DNA of 33,402 nt from NCBI GenBank assembly GCA_902803145.1, contig CADCOT010000050.1, forward strand, positions 1 through 33,402, in the 5' to 3' direction. Each line of letters starts with the position of its first letter. Position 1 is the stretch's first letter. Made by a program: the position numbers and the translations under genes. Source of the stretch: an uncultured Spirochaetales bacterium. Lineage in GTDB: Bacteria; Spirochaetota; Spirochaetia; Sphaerochaetales; Sphaerochaetaceae. A model generated the notes under the pieces. That model did not search any database. It was not told the DNA's origin and saw nothing but the letters and a program-made list of their open reading frames with translations. Shown here piece after piece: positions 1 through 7,080 of the stretch.

Positions 1-1
1 G

Positions 2-988
2 GTCAGAACATATGAGAATGTCCATGCAGTTGAAAATGTCAGTCTTTCCATACCTTCTAACCAGATTTTTGGAATAATCGGCCTTTCAGGTGCAGGCAAA
101 AGCACTCTTGTACGTCTTATAAGCCTCCTTGAAAAACCGGACAGCGGGGAAGTCTGGTACGATAATACTCGTGTGGACAATCTTCCTGAAAAGGAAATTA
201 TCCAGAGAAGACGTCGCATTGGAATGATATTCCAGAACTTCAACCTATTCTCATCCCGAACCGCAGGGCAGAATATTGCCTATCCAATGGAAATCTGCAA
301 GTATCCCAAGGAAGAAATTGAGGCAAGAGTAAAAGAGCTCTTGGAAGTTGTAGGTCTTTCAGACCGTAAAGATGCTCCCATCTCAACACTTTCCGGTGGT
401 CAGAAACAGAGAATTGCAATTGCAAGAGCTCTTGCATGTAAGCCGGACATTCTTTTCTGTGATGAAGCAACAAGTGCCCTTGATCCTAAAACAACACAGT
501 CAATTCTTGCCCTCATTAAGAGTATTCAGAGGAAGATGAATCTGACCGTAGTCATGATTACTCACCAGATGGAAGTTGTAAGAGACTCCTGCGATTATGT
601 AGCAGTTCTTTCAGACGGAGTTGTTGTTGAGCAGGGGCCTGTAAAAGATCTCTTTGAGCATCCTAAAACAAATGTTACCAAAGAATTCCTCAGTCATTTG
701 ACTTCAAATACACATAAGGAAACAGAAGAGGGTGTTGTTTTCTTCTCAGACCTTCCTGCACGCTATACTTTGCGTTTTATGGACAACAAGGTTGAAACTC
801 CTGTTATTTCAGACGTTATTCGCAAGTATGATGTTTCTTTCAACATTATCGGCGCCGGAATACAGAAGGTTGCAGATGTAAAGGTCGGAACCATGGTTTG
901 TGATATTTCCGGAAATCCTGATGCTGTTGCAAAAGCTGTAGCATCACTGAGAAAAAGAGGAATTACTGTAGAGGAGGCACAGGTATGA
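2..988 (+). CDS. metN: Methionine ABC transporter ATP-binding protein MetN (5' partial)
   Basis: ATPase of the MetNIQ D-/L-methionine importer, acting on the cytoplasmic face of the inner membrane. The reading frame is open from base 2, so the start lies outside the window; 328 residues are visible, and I estimate about 15 are missing compared with E. coli MetN (343). Walker A (GLSGAGKST) is encoded near 88-114, the ABC signature LSGGQKQR near 390-413, and Walker B (ILFCDEATS) near 448-474; the H-loop histidine is in MITHQ. The last ~80 residues form the C-terminal NIL (ACT-like) domain, which in characterised MetN binds methionine and shuts the transporter (transinhibition). The stop overlaps the metI start by 4 bp (ATGA), so the two are translationally coupled. 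Confidence 0.95.
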   Translation, partial: VRTYENVHAVENVSLSIPSNQIFGIIGLSGAGKSTLVRLISLLEKPDSGEVWYDNTRVDNLPEKEIIQRRRRIGMIFQNFNLFSSRTAGQNIAYPMEICKYPKEEIEARVKELLEVVGLSDRKDAPISTLSGGQKQRIAIARALACKPDILFCDEATSALDPKTTQSILALIKSIQRKMNLTVVMITHQMEVVRDSCDYVAVLSDGVVVEQGPVKDLFEHPKTNVTKEFLSHLTSNTHKETEEGVVFFSDLPARYTLRFMDNKVETPVISDVIRKYDVSFNIIGAGIQKVADVKVGTMVCDISGNPDAVAKAVASLRKRGITVEEAQV

Positions 989-1659
989 GCAACATAACTC
1001 CGCAGATTTGGGGTCTTATCTGGACAAGCACTCTTCAGACTCTTCAGATGGTTTCACTTTCAACTCTGTTCTCAGTTCTTTTGGGACTGCCGCTTGGAAT
1101 TTTCCTGTGCATCACAAGTCCTGCAAGCCAGGGCGGACTAAGACCAAAGCCTGTATTGAATGAAGTATTGAGCAGAATAGTAAACGTTTTGCGTTCTTTC
1201 CCGTTCATTATTCTTATTATCCTTTTGTTCCCTCTTTCAAGATTGATTGTAGGAACAGCCATAGGAACAAAATCTACAATAGTTCCGCTTTCAATAGCTG
1301 CAGCTCCTTTTGTTGCAAGACTTGTAGAAACTTCACTTAAAGAAGTTGATCCGGGAGTAATTCAGGCTGCAAGAACAATGGGTTCGACGGACAGTCAGAT
1401 TGTATTTAAGGTTCTGCTTCCTGAAGCTCTGCCTTCATTGATTGCTGGTCTTACACTTACAATCATCAACCTTATCGGTTACAGCGCAATGGCCGGAGCA
1501 GTAGGCGGCGGCGGACTTGGAGACTTGGCAATCCGTTACGGATATCAGCGCTTTAGAACAGATGTTCTGTTGGTTGCAGTTGTAATAATTATCATCCTTG
1601 TAGAGCTTATTCAGTTCATCGGCAACAAAATTAGTGCAAAAATGATGTCAAAACGCTGA
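985..1659 (+). CDS. metI: Methionine ABC transporter permease MetI
   Basis: Membrane-spanning permease of the methionine importer, 224 residues (E. coli MetI 217). About five hydrophobic segments are visible, and the EAA-type cytoplasmic loop that contacts MetN is in the stretch starting ARTMGSTDSQ. The chosen ATG overlaps the metN stop by 4 bp and has a strong Shine-Dalgarno GAGGAGG at 971-977, 7 bases upstream. No hairpin directly follows the stop; the next terminator-like hairpin is about 100 bases downstream and also overlaps a small leader ORF. MetI with MetN and MetQ makes a complete importer, so the substrate assignment is firm at family level. Confidence 0.95.
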   Translation: MSNITPQIWGLIWTSTLQTLQMVSLSTLFSVLLGLPLGIFLCITSPASQGGLRPKPVLNEVLSRIVNVLRSFPFIILIILLFPLSRLIVGTAIGTKSTIVPLSIAAAPFVARLVETSLKEVDPGVIQAARTMGSTDSQIVFKVLLPEALPSLIAGLTLTIINLIGYSAMAGAVGGGGLGDLAIRYGYQRFRTDVLLVAVVIIIILVELIQFIGNKISAKMMSKR

Positions 1660-1674
1660 ATATTTATGCAAAAC

Positions 1675-1690
1675 TGTTGCAATTGCAACA
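1675..1690. promoter_or_regulatory. 16-bp perfect palindrome overlapping a -35 box
   Basis: TGTTGCAATTGCAACA is perfectly self-complementary. It covers the -35 hexamer TTGCAA (1677-1682) of the promoter in front of the metQ leader. A palindrome in this position is the usual layout of a repressor operator. Which protein would bind it is unknown. Confidence 0.45.
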
Positions 1691-1706
1691 CGTTTCTGTG
1701 TATAGT
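1677..1706 (+). promoter_or_regulatory. Promoter for metQ leader transcript
   Basis: -35 TTGCAA (1677-1682), 18-bp spacer, -10 TATAGT (1701-1706). Transcription would start near 1713, immediately at the ATG of the small leader ORF (1714). Hence metQ would have a promoter separate from metNI. Confidence 0.5.
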
Positions 1707-1713
1707 ATGGCCA

Positions 1714-1779
1714 ATGACAACATTTAGTTTTAGAAAAACAACAATGTACTGCTCAATGATGATGCCCCTTGGGGCATAA
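1714..1779 (+). CDS. Candidate methionine-rich leader peptide (attenuator)
   Basis: A 21-codon ORF, ATG 1714 to TAA 1777-1779. Five of its residues are Met including the start; codons 15-17 (1756-1764) are three ATGs in a row, followed by codons for PLGA and stop. The third ATG codon lies in the 5' arm of the hairpin at 1762-1777. The expected transcript start (about 1713) would make it a leaderless mRNA; there is no Shine-Dalgarno sequence. Inference: under methionine starvation a ribosome stalled on the Met run would cover the 5' arm, stop the terminator from folding, and allow transcription into metQ. This follows the logic of amino-acid biosynthetic leader peptides. Chance occurrence cannot be ruled out for an ORF of this size. 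Confidence 0.5.
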   Translation: MTTFSFRKTTMYCSMMMPLGA

Positions 1780-1795
1780 TATTCTTTTATTTTTT
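1762..1795 (+). terminator. Terminator/attenuator hairpin between metI and metQ
   Basis: Inverted repeat ATGCCC (1762-1767) / GGGCAT (1772-1777) with a CTTG loop, followed by a T-rich tract (1779-1796, broken by A and C). It may end metNI transcripts and also act as the conditional terminator of the metQ leader. Confidence 0.6.
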
Positions 1796-1812
1796 CATAA
1801 CATTTTAATATT

Positions 1813-1849
1813 TATAGTAGGGACAGAAACATAAGTTTTCTGTTATAGT
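1813..1849 (+). promoter_or_regulatory. Possible second metQ promoter with inverted repeat
   Basis: Two TATAGT hexamers (1813-1818 and 1844-1849) lie close to metQ, and between them is an inverted repeat ACAGAAA (1823-1829) / TTTCTGT (1837-1843). No good -35 was found for either. This could be an additional promoter with an operator, or a 5' UTR hairpin. Confidence 0.25.
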
Positions 1850-1891
1850 AATTCAACAAATTTTAGAAAATGATTAATGGGAGATTATATA

Positions 1892-2695
1892 ATGAAGAAA
1901 GTATTAGTTTTTGCATTAGTTCTTCTTACAGCATTCTGCGTATTTGCAGGTGGAAATAAAGAAGCCAAGTCAGGAAGGATAACACTTGTTATTGCATGTA
2001 CACCGGAACCTCATGCAAGCATGCTCAACCTTGTAAAGGATGATCTTGCAGCTCAGGGAATTGACCTTGTCATTCAGGAATACAATGAATACAACGTTGA
2101 GAATGAAGCAGTTGAAGCAGGTGAGGCAGATGCAAACTTCTTCCAGCATATTCCTTATATGAACAAATATATTTCAATGGGTTATCACCTTGTTAACGCA
2201 GGCGGAATCCATGTAGAGCCCCTTGCACTGTATTCAAAGAAGTACAAGTCTCTTTCTGCAATTCCCGCAGGTGCAACAATTGCAATTCCCAATGACCCCA
2301 CAAACGAGGGAAGAGCTCTTCTGCTTCTGCAGAGTGCAGGTCTTATCAAGCTTGCAGATTCTTCAAACCTTGAGGCAACAGAACTTGATGTTGTCAGCAA
2401 TCCCAAGAACCTGAAGTTCCATGCTGTAGACGCAGCAACACTTCCCAGAGTTCTTGAAGATGTTGATGCAGCAGTTATCAACGGAAACTATGCAATTCCT
2501 GCAGGTTTCAATGCTGCTAAGGACGGCCTTTTTGTTGAAGGCGCTGACAGCCCCTATGTAAACATTGTTACAGTAAAGGCCGGAAGGGAAAACGATCCTG
2601 CAATCAAAGCCCTTGTCTCAGCTCTTCAGAGCCAGAAGGTAAAGGATTGGGTTGCCAAGACTTATCCGGACGGAAACGTTGTTACAGTTTTCTAA
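1892..2695 (+). CDS. metQ: Methionine-binding lipoprotein MetQ (TpN32-like)
   Basis: Substrate-binding component of the methionine importer, 267 residues. I start it at ATG 1892 because GGGAG (1879-1883) lies 8 bases upstream; the in-frame ATG at 1877 has no ribosome site. An N-terminal signal (MKKVLVFALVLLTAFC) ends in a cysteine at residue 16, compatible with a relaxed spirochaetal lipobox; signal peptidase I cleavage after FA is the alternative. Conserved NLPA/MetQ stretches include EPHASML, NFFQHIPYM, HVEPLALYS, IPNDPTNEGRALLLL and AVINGNYAI, matching what I recall of T. pallidum TpN32 (Tp0821). It stands downstream of metNI with its own promoter and attenuator-like leader, and is closed by a strong terminator at 2714-2746. 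Confidence 0.93.
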   Translation: MKKVLVFALVLLTAFCVFAGGNKEAKSGRITLVIACTPEPHASMLNLVKDDLAAQGIDLVIQEYNEYNVENEAVEAGEADANFFQHIPYMNKYISMGYHLVNAGGIHVEPLALYSKKYKSLSAIPAGATIAIPNDPTNEGRALLLLQSAGLIKLADSSNLEATELDVVSNPKNLKFHAVDAATLPRVLEDVDAAVINGNYAIPAGFNAAKDGLFVEGADSPYVNIVTVKAGRENDPAIKALVSALQSQKVKDWVAKTYPDGNVVTVF

Positions 2696-2713
2696 TTAAC
2701 AGAGACAATTTAC

Positions 2714-2746
2714 AGACGGCTGCCAAAAGCAGCCGTCTCTTTGTCT
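2714..2746 (+). terminator. Intrinsic terminator after metQ
   Basis: Ten-base-pair stem AGACGGCTGC (2714-2723) / GCAGCCGTCT (2729-2738), loop CAAAA, followed by a modest T-rich stretch (CTTTGTCT). Confidence 0.8.
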
Positions 2747-2769
2747 AAAAATACCTATTGTGATATACT
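2741..2769 (+). promoter_or_regulatory. Promoter of the permease-diguanylate cyclase gene
   Basis: -35 TTGTCT (2741-2746), 17-bp spacer, -10 TATACT (2764-2769). The predicted start of transcription (about 2776) lies 2 bases before the GTG codon at 2778, implying a leaderless mRNA. Confidence 0.55.
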
Positions 2770-2777
2770 AATAACTT

Positions 2778-5700
2778 GTGACAGAAAAAAAGACTGGTTT
2801 TTCGGTATTAGCTATTTGGGCATTCTCAATCGGAGCCGCCGTGGGATGGGGCTCTTTCATTGTGCCCTGCAGCACATATCTTCTTAAATCCGGTCTGCTT
2901 GGAACAATACTTGGTCTTTTTATGGGCCTTGCATTTGTTCTTGTGGTTGTATGGAACCTTCAGTATGTTATCTGCAAACATCCTTCTGCAGGTGGAATAT
3001 ACATATTTGAGAAAAAATCTTCCGGAGGAAGAGATTTAGGGTTTCTTGCTTTCTGGTTTATTCTTCTGACCTATCTTGGTCTCTTGTGGACAAATGTTAC
3101 TTCTCTGCCGCTTTTTGCAGGTTTCTTTCTTGGAAATACATTTAAATTCGGTTTCAGATACACCATTTTCGGATATGATGTCTGGCTCGGAGAAGTCCTT
3201 TTATCAATATTTGCACTGATTGTAATCGGTCTTATATGCAGCAGAAGCAAAAAATGTGCAAGTCGCATTGTAATTGTGTCAGCTCTTGTCTTTGTTATAT
3301 GTTTCATAGCCTGTGAATTTCTGGTTGCTCTGAAACATGACAGCTCTTTCAGTTATTCTCCGCTCTATATTGAAAATTCCAATGCCTTTGCCCAAATTCT
3401 GCGTATTGCAGTTATTTCACCATGGGCTTTCGTTGGTTTTGAGAATGTAGCCCATTTCTCTGAGGAATTCTCATTTCCAATTAAGAAAATACGCAAGATT
3501 CTTATTCTTTCAGTAGTAATTGCAGCTTTTCTCTATATTGCTGTAACTGCTCTTTCTGTTTCCGCATATCCGGCCGAATACGGCAGTTGGCTTGAATATA
3601 TTCGCGATATGGGAAACCTTAAGGGTCTTAAGGCTGTACCGGCTTTTTATGCCGCCTATACGTATTTGGGCAGACCCGGTGTAATCATCCTTATTCTTGC
3701 CTTGTTTGCAGTTATTCTGACAAGCCTTATCGGAAATATGATGGCACTGAGCCGTCTCATCAGTTCTGCAAGCAGAGAAGGGGATGTTCCTAGGGTACTT
3801 GATTCCCCCAATAAAGCCATTGTTGCTGTTGTTGTTTTTTCTGTATTTATACCTTTCCTCGGAAGAACAGCAATAGGATGGATAGTTGATATTTCTACAA
3901 TCTGCGCCACAATTGTGTATTGCATGGTTTCCCATGCAGCCTTAAGCACAGCTCGTAGGCTTGGTGATAAACCTGAACAGATAACCGGTTTGGTCGGCAT
4001 GATTATTATGCTGGTTTCAACACTTCTCATGCTTATTCCGGGACTTCTGCCTTCCCACAACATTGCGAAGGAAACATACATTTTGTTCATTGCATGGATT
4101 CTTCTTGGTCTGTTGTGTTTCCGTTCTCTACACATAAGAGAGAAAAAATCAGCAGAGGCAGGGCATGTTGTTATATGGATTATACCGCTTTTGCTTGTCT
4201 TGTTTTCCTCTATGATGCTGGTTTCCAAAATTACCGAAAGTGCAGCAGACAATGCAGTAGAAAGTATTTATGCGTATCATCAAGAGAACCCCTATTTTGA
4301 TACGGAAGAACAGCAGATTGCAATCAGAAAACAGTTCATTCAGGAGCAGGAAAAGAGAATAAGCAAAACAAATACTCTCTTCTCAATACTTTCAATCGGA
4401 CTGTTTACGATATTCTCCGGAGTAGTGTTTAGCAGTTACAAAGACTACAAATTGCTTGGCAAACGCCTTTCAGAGGCAGAGAAAATTGCATCTCTGAAAG
4501 AATCTGTAAGTGCAATGATTAACAACATGCCGGTTATGAGTTTTTCAAAGGATGCCAAGACGGGAAAGTATCTTGCATGTAACAAGATGTTCTCCGAGTA
4601 TGCAATCAAAGGCGAACCAGCAGATCTGATAGGACTTACGGATTATAACTTTGTTGATAAGGAACTTGCAGATAAATATGCACAAGAGGATAGGCTGGTT
4701 CTTGAAATGGACAAGCCTTTGGTTCAGTACGGTACATCTACTGATTCCTCCGGTAATGTCAGAAAAATACAATCAACAAAGCTCAAATACCACGATACAA
4801 ACGGCAGACTTTGCATTTTGGGAATGCTTGTTGACGTTACCGAAATGGAGAACCTCAAAAGTTCAAATGCCATCTATGAGAATATAGTCACCTCACTTAC
4901 AGAAGACTACTTCAACATGTTCTATGTAGATCTTGATACAGACAATTACATTGAATATGGCCTAAGAACAGAGGTGAAGCGTGATGCCTCAGAAAGAATA
5001 GGAGAAGGTTTCTTTAAAACAATTCTGACAAACGCCCGCTCCATTATCTATCCTGAAGATCAGGAAAGAGTCATGGCAGAACTGGACAGAGACCATATTC
5101 TGAAAACAATAGACAAGAACGGCTCTTTTGAAATTGAGTACCGCATTGTTCTAGGCGGAGTTCCTACATATGTCGGTCTGAAGGCAAGAAGAGCCTCCGG
5201 CAATGGCAACCATCTGATTGTCGGAATTAGCAACATAGATTCACAGGTTAAGGGTCGTGAGGCAATACGTCAGGCAGAAGAGGACAGTAAGACATATCTG
5301 AGACTCAGCGCCCTGAACGGAAACCTTTTGGTTTTGTACTACGTTGATCCCGAAACAGATTCTTACAGTGAATTCAGCACAACTCAGATTATTGACAATC
5401 TTGGCATTTCCAAGCATGGAGATGACTTTTTTACAACATCCTATCAGAACAGCTTGAAAACTATTCATCCGGATGATCTTGATTTGATTAAAACACAGTT
5501 CAACAAAGAAAATATTCTCAAAACTATAGAACGCAACAAAGTCTTCAGTTTGGAATATCGCCTGAAACTTCAGGATAGCTACAAATACATAATGCTCAAG
5601 GCCACAGAGGTTGAGGACTCCGGAAAGAGACTGATGATTGTCGGTGTCTTTGATATTGACGCCCAGGTCAGGCAGGAGCAGGAAATTGAACATGATCTGT

Positions 5701-6161
5701 CAGAGGCCAGAAGAATGGCAAGTAAGGACTCGCTGACCGGAGTGAGAAACAAGCGCGCCTATCAAGATGAAGAACATAAGCTTAACGAAAAAATTGCCTC
5801 CGGCGATGTTTCCGAGTTTGCACTTGTTGTCTTTGATATCAACGACCTTAAGCTTGAAAATGATACTTACGGTCATCAAGCCGGAGATGAATTGATTAAG
5901 AAGGCAAGCTACACTATTTGTAATATTTTCAAGCACAGCCCTGTATTCCGCATAGGTGGTGATGAATTTGCCGTAATCTGTCAAGGGGATGATTATCACT
6001 CCATAGATGAGCTTCTTGCAAAGATGGATGCTGCAAACAAGCGTTCTTTCAAGGTTGCCTATGGAATGTCACGTTATGACGGAAAGGGTACTGTGGCAGA
6101 TGTCTTTGAGCGTGCAGACCATAACATGTACAAAAACAAAGTCATGCTCAAAGAGATGTAA
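2778..6161 (+). CDS. APC-family permease fused to PAS domains and GGDEF diguanylate cyclase
   Basis: An 1127-residue membrane fusion protein. Residues 1-~460 are an amino acid-polyamine-organocation (APC) transporter-like domain: many membrane segments, a glycine-rich first helix (VGWGSFIVP) and the family loop RLISSASREGDVPRVL. Another membrane helix follows (~463-486), then a ~45-residue probably periplasmic loop and a helix at ~531-553. The cytoplasmic part has a PAS domain (~572-692), two mutually similar PAS-like modules (~695-825 and ~835-960), and a GGDEF domain (~975-1127) with intact DSLTGVRNKRAY and GGDEF (1060-1064). The RxxD inhibitory site is absent. Inference: an amino-acid-responsive c-di-GMP synthase (transceptor). 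The start is GTG 2778, without a Shine-Dalgarno sequence, 8 bp after a -10 box. Transport activity and substrate are unknown. Confidence 0.88.
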   Translation: MTEKKTGFSVLAIWAFSIGAAVGWGSFIVPCSTYLLKSGLLGTILGLFMGLAFVLVVVWNLQYVICKHPSAGGIYIFEKKSSGGRDLGFLAFWFILLTYLGLLWTNVTSLPLFAGFFLGNTFKFGFRYTIFGYDVWLGEVLLSIFALIVIGLICSRSKKCASRIVIVSALVFVICFIACEFLVALKHDSSFSYSPLYIENSNAFAQILRIAVISPWAFVGFENVAHFSEEFSFPIKKIRKILILSVVIAAFLYIAVTALSVSAYPAEYGSWLEYIRDMGNLKGLKAVPAFYAAYTYLGRPGVIILILALFAVILTSLIGNMMALSRLISSASREGDVPRVLDSPNKAIVAVVVFSVFIPFLGRTAIGWIVDISTICATIVYCMVSHAALSTARRLGDKPEQITGLVGMIIMLVSTLLMLIPGLLPSHNIAKETYILFIAWILLGLLCFRSLHIREKKSAEAGHVVIWIIPLLLVLFSSMMLVSKITESAADNAVESIYAYHQENPYFDTEEQQIAIRKQFIQEQEKRISKTNTLFSILSIGLFTIFSGVVFSSYKDYKLLGKRLSEAEKIASLKESVSAMINNMPVMSFSKDAKTGKYLACNKMFSEYAIKGEPADLIGLTDYNFVDKELADKYAQEDRLVLEMDKPLVQYGTSTDSSGNVRKIQSTKLKYHDTNGRLCILGMLVDVTEMENLKSSNAIYENIVTSLTEDYFNMFYVDLDTDNYIEYGLRTEVKRDASERIGEGFFKTILTNARSIIYPEDQERVMAELDRDHILKTIDKNGSFEIEYRIVLGGVPTYVGLKARRASGNGNHLIVGISNIDSQVKGREAIRQAEEDSKTYLRLSALNGNLLVLYYVDPETDSYSEFSTTQIIDNLGISKHGDDFFTTSYQNSLKTIHPDDLDLIKTQFNKENILKTIERNKVFSLEYRLKLQDSYKYIMLKATEVEDSGKRLMIVGVFDIDAQVRQEQEIEHDLSEARRMASKDSLTGVRNKRAYQDEEHKLNEKIASGDVSEFALVVFDINDLKLENDTYGHQAGDELIKKASYTICNIFKHSPVFRIGGDEFAVICQGDDYHSIDELLAKMDAANKRSFKVAYGMSRYDGKGTVADVFERADHNMYKNKVMLKEM

Positions 6162-6185
6162 CTTTTTTCCCCTAAATAATATTTT
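6157..6185 (+). promoter_or_regulatory. Possible promoter of first beta-barrel gene
   Basis: TGTAAC (6157-6162) followed after 17 bp by TATTTT (6180-6185). TGTAAC also occurs before the second and third paralogs. The TAA stop of the upstream cyclase gene is part of this box. Confidence 0.3.
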
Positions 6186-6225
6186 AGTAGTTGAAACAAA
6201 AACTCAAACAAAACAGGACATAGAA

Positions 6226-6984
6226 ATGAAGAGATTCTTTTCATTATTGGCAATACTATTTGTAGCAACAGCTCTGTTTGCTACTTCAGGCGCTGTGCTC
6301 AAAGCAGGCGGAACATACACTTTTGTTAATCTCAACACTGCAACAGATGCAGAGTCAAACGGGTTTGAAGAATCTCTTAATGTTAAGTTCGGCGGCCTTG
6401 GTTTTGATATCGGAATCCTAGCTGATGTTACGGATAAATTTGCTGTTTTCAGCAACTTCACAATGATTTTCCCTAAGGATGCCACATTTAAAAACGGAGA
6501 AGAGACAAAGAAGCTTAGCAAGGCAGTTGAAGAAATTCAAACTGCATTGAAGGCTGTAGATGAAAAAGCTTCTGTCAGCTCCAAACTCAACTTCTTCAGC
6601 ATTTCAGCAGGTGCTGCATACAAGCTTGATTTCAAAGCTGTGAAACTTGCAATCGGTGCCGGTTTTACACTGAATGCAACCAATATGGCAGTAACCGGTT
6701 CTGCAAAGATTTCAGATACAGATTGTAAGCTTTCTATCAATCAGACTTATACTAACTTTGGCTTAAGCGGACTTGTTGATGCCAAGTATATGTTTACAGA
6801 TAGAATCGGTGTTGGTATTACGCTTTTCCCGCAGATGGGTTTTTACAACATTACAAATGCCTCCGTTACAGCTCCTGACGTAATCAAGGAGCAGGTAGGG
6901 CAGGATTTTGATACCGGAAATGTGGACGGCTTTAAAATCAGTTTTGCAATGCCTATTATTGTCGGAGTTTCTTACATATTCTAA
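6226..6984 (+). CDS. Outer-membrane beta-barrel protein, paralog 1 of 4
   Basis: 252 residues. I start at ATG 6226 because AGGA (6215-6218) is 7 bases upstream and the protein then begins with a classical signal peptide (residues 1-19, MKRFFSLLAILFVATALFA). The mature part alternates hydrophobic and polar residues, is rich in glycine and aromatic residues, and ends in phenylalanine (IVGVSYIF), the signal for BAM-assisted insertion of outer-membrane barrels. Shared blocks with the next three genes are FFSISAGAAYKLDF, VDAKYMFTDRIGVG and the C-terminus. A putative long periplasmic or surface loop lies at ~85-115 (charged, KNGEETKKLSKAVEE). Specific function (porin, adhesin or other) is not recognisable. 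Confidence 0.85.
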   Translation: MKRFFSLLAILFVATALFATSGAVLKAGGTYTFVNLNTATDAESNGFEESLNVKFGGLGFDIGILADVTDKFAVFSNFTMIFPKDATFKNGEETKKLSKAVEEIQTALKAVDEKASVSSKLNFFSISAGAAYKLDFKAVKLAIGAGFTLNATNMAVTGSAKISDTDCKLSINQTYTNFGLSGLVDAKYMFTDRIGVGITLFPQMGFYNITNASVTAPDVIKEQVGQDFDTGNVDGFKISFAMPIIVGVSYIF

Positions 6985-6989
6985 TTTTT

Positions 6990-7018
6990 TTGTAACTTTC
7001 TACAGATTGAGGTATTAT
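6990..7018 (+). promoter_or_regulatory. Promoter of beta-barrel paralog 2
   Basis: -35 TTGTAA (6990-6995), 17-bp spacer, -10 TATTAT (7013-7018). It lies just after the paralog 1 stop, so the paralogs are likely transcribed separately. Confidence 0.55.
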
Positions 7019-7029
7019 ATATGTGTCGG

Positions 7030-7049
7030 AACACCCACTGACGGGTGTT
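7030..7049 (+). other. Stem-loop at 5' end of paralog 2 mRNA
   Basis: AACACCC (7030-7036) / GGGTGTT (7043-7049), loop ACTGAC, with no T tract after it. It lies about 5 bases after the expected transcript start and 19 bases before the Shine-Dalgarno sequence, so it is not a typical terminator; a 5' mRNA-stabilising hairpin is more likely. Confidence 0.45.
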
Positions 7050-7080
7050 ATCACAAAACGAACAAATAGGAGAAACGATT

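Noticed and set aside
1707-1727. Out-of-frame short ORF from ATG 1707
   Set aside because: Only six codons, overlaps the -10 box and would start upstream of the predicted transcript start.
1660-1891. SAM riboswitch upstream of metQ
   Set aside because: The region is short and AT-rich; I see no four-way junction or conserved S-box segments. The leader-ORF model fits better.
6007-6225. N-terminal extension of beta-barrel paralog 1 upstream of ATG 6226
   Set aside because: The extra 73 codons overlap the GGDEF coding region in another frame and would bury the signal peptide; ATG 6226 has its own ribosome site.
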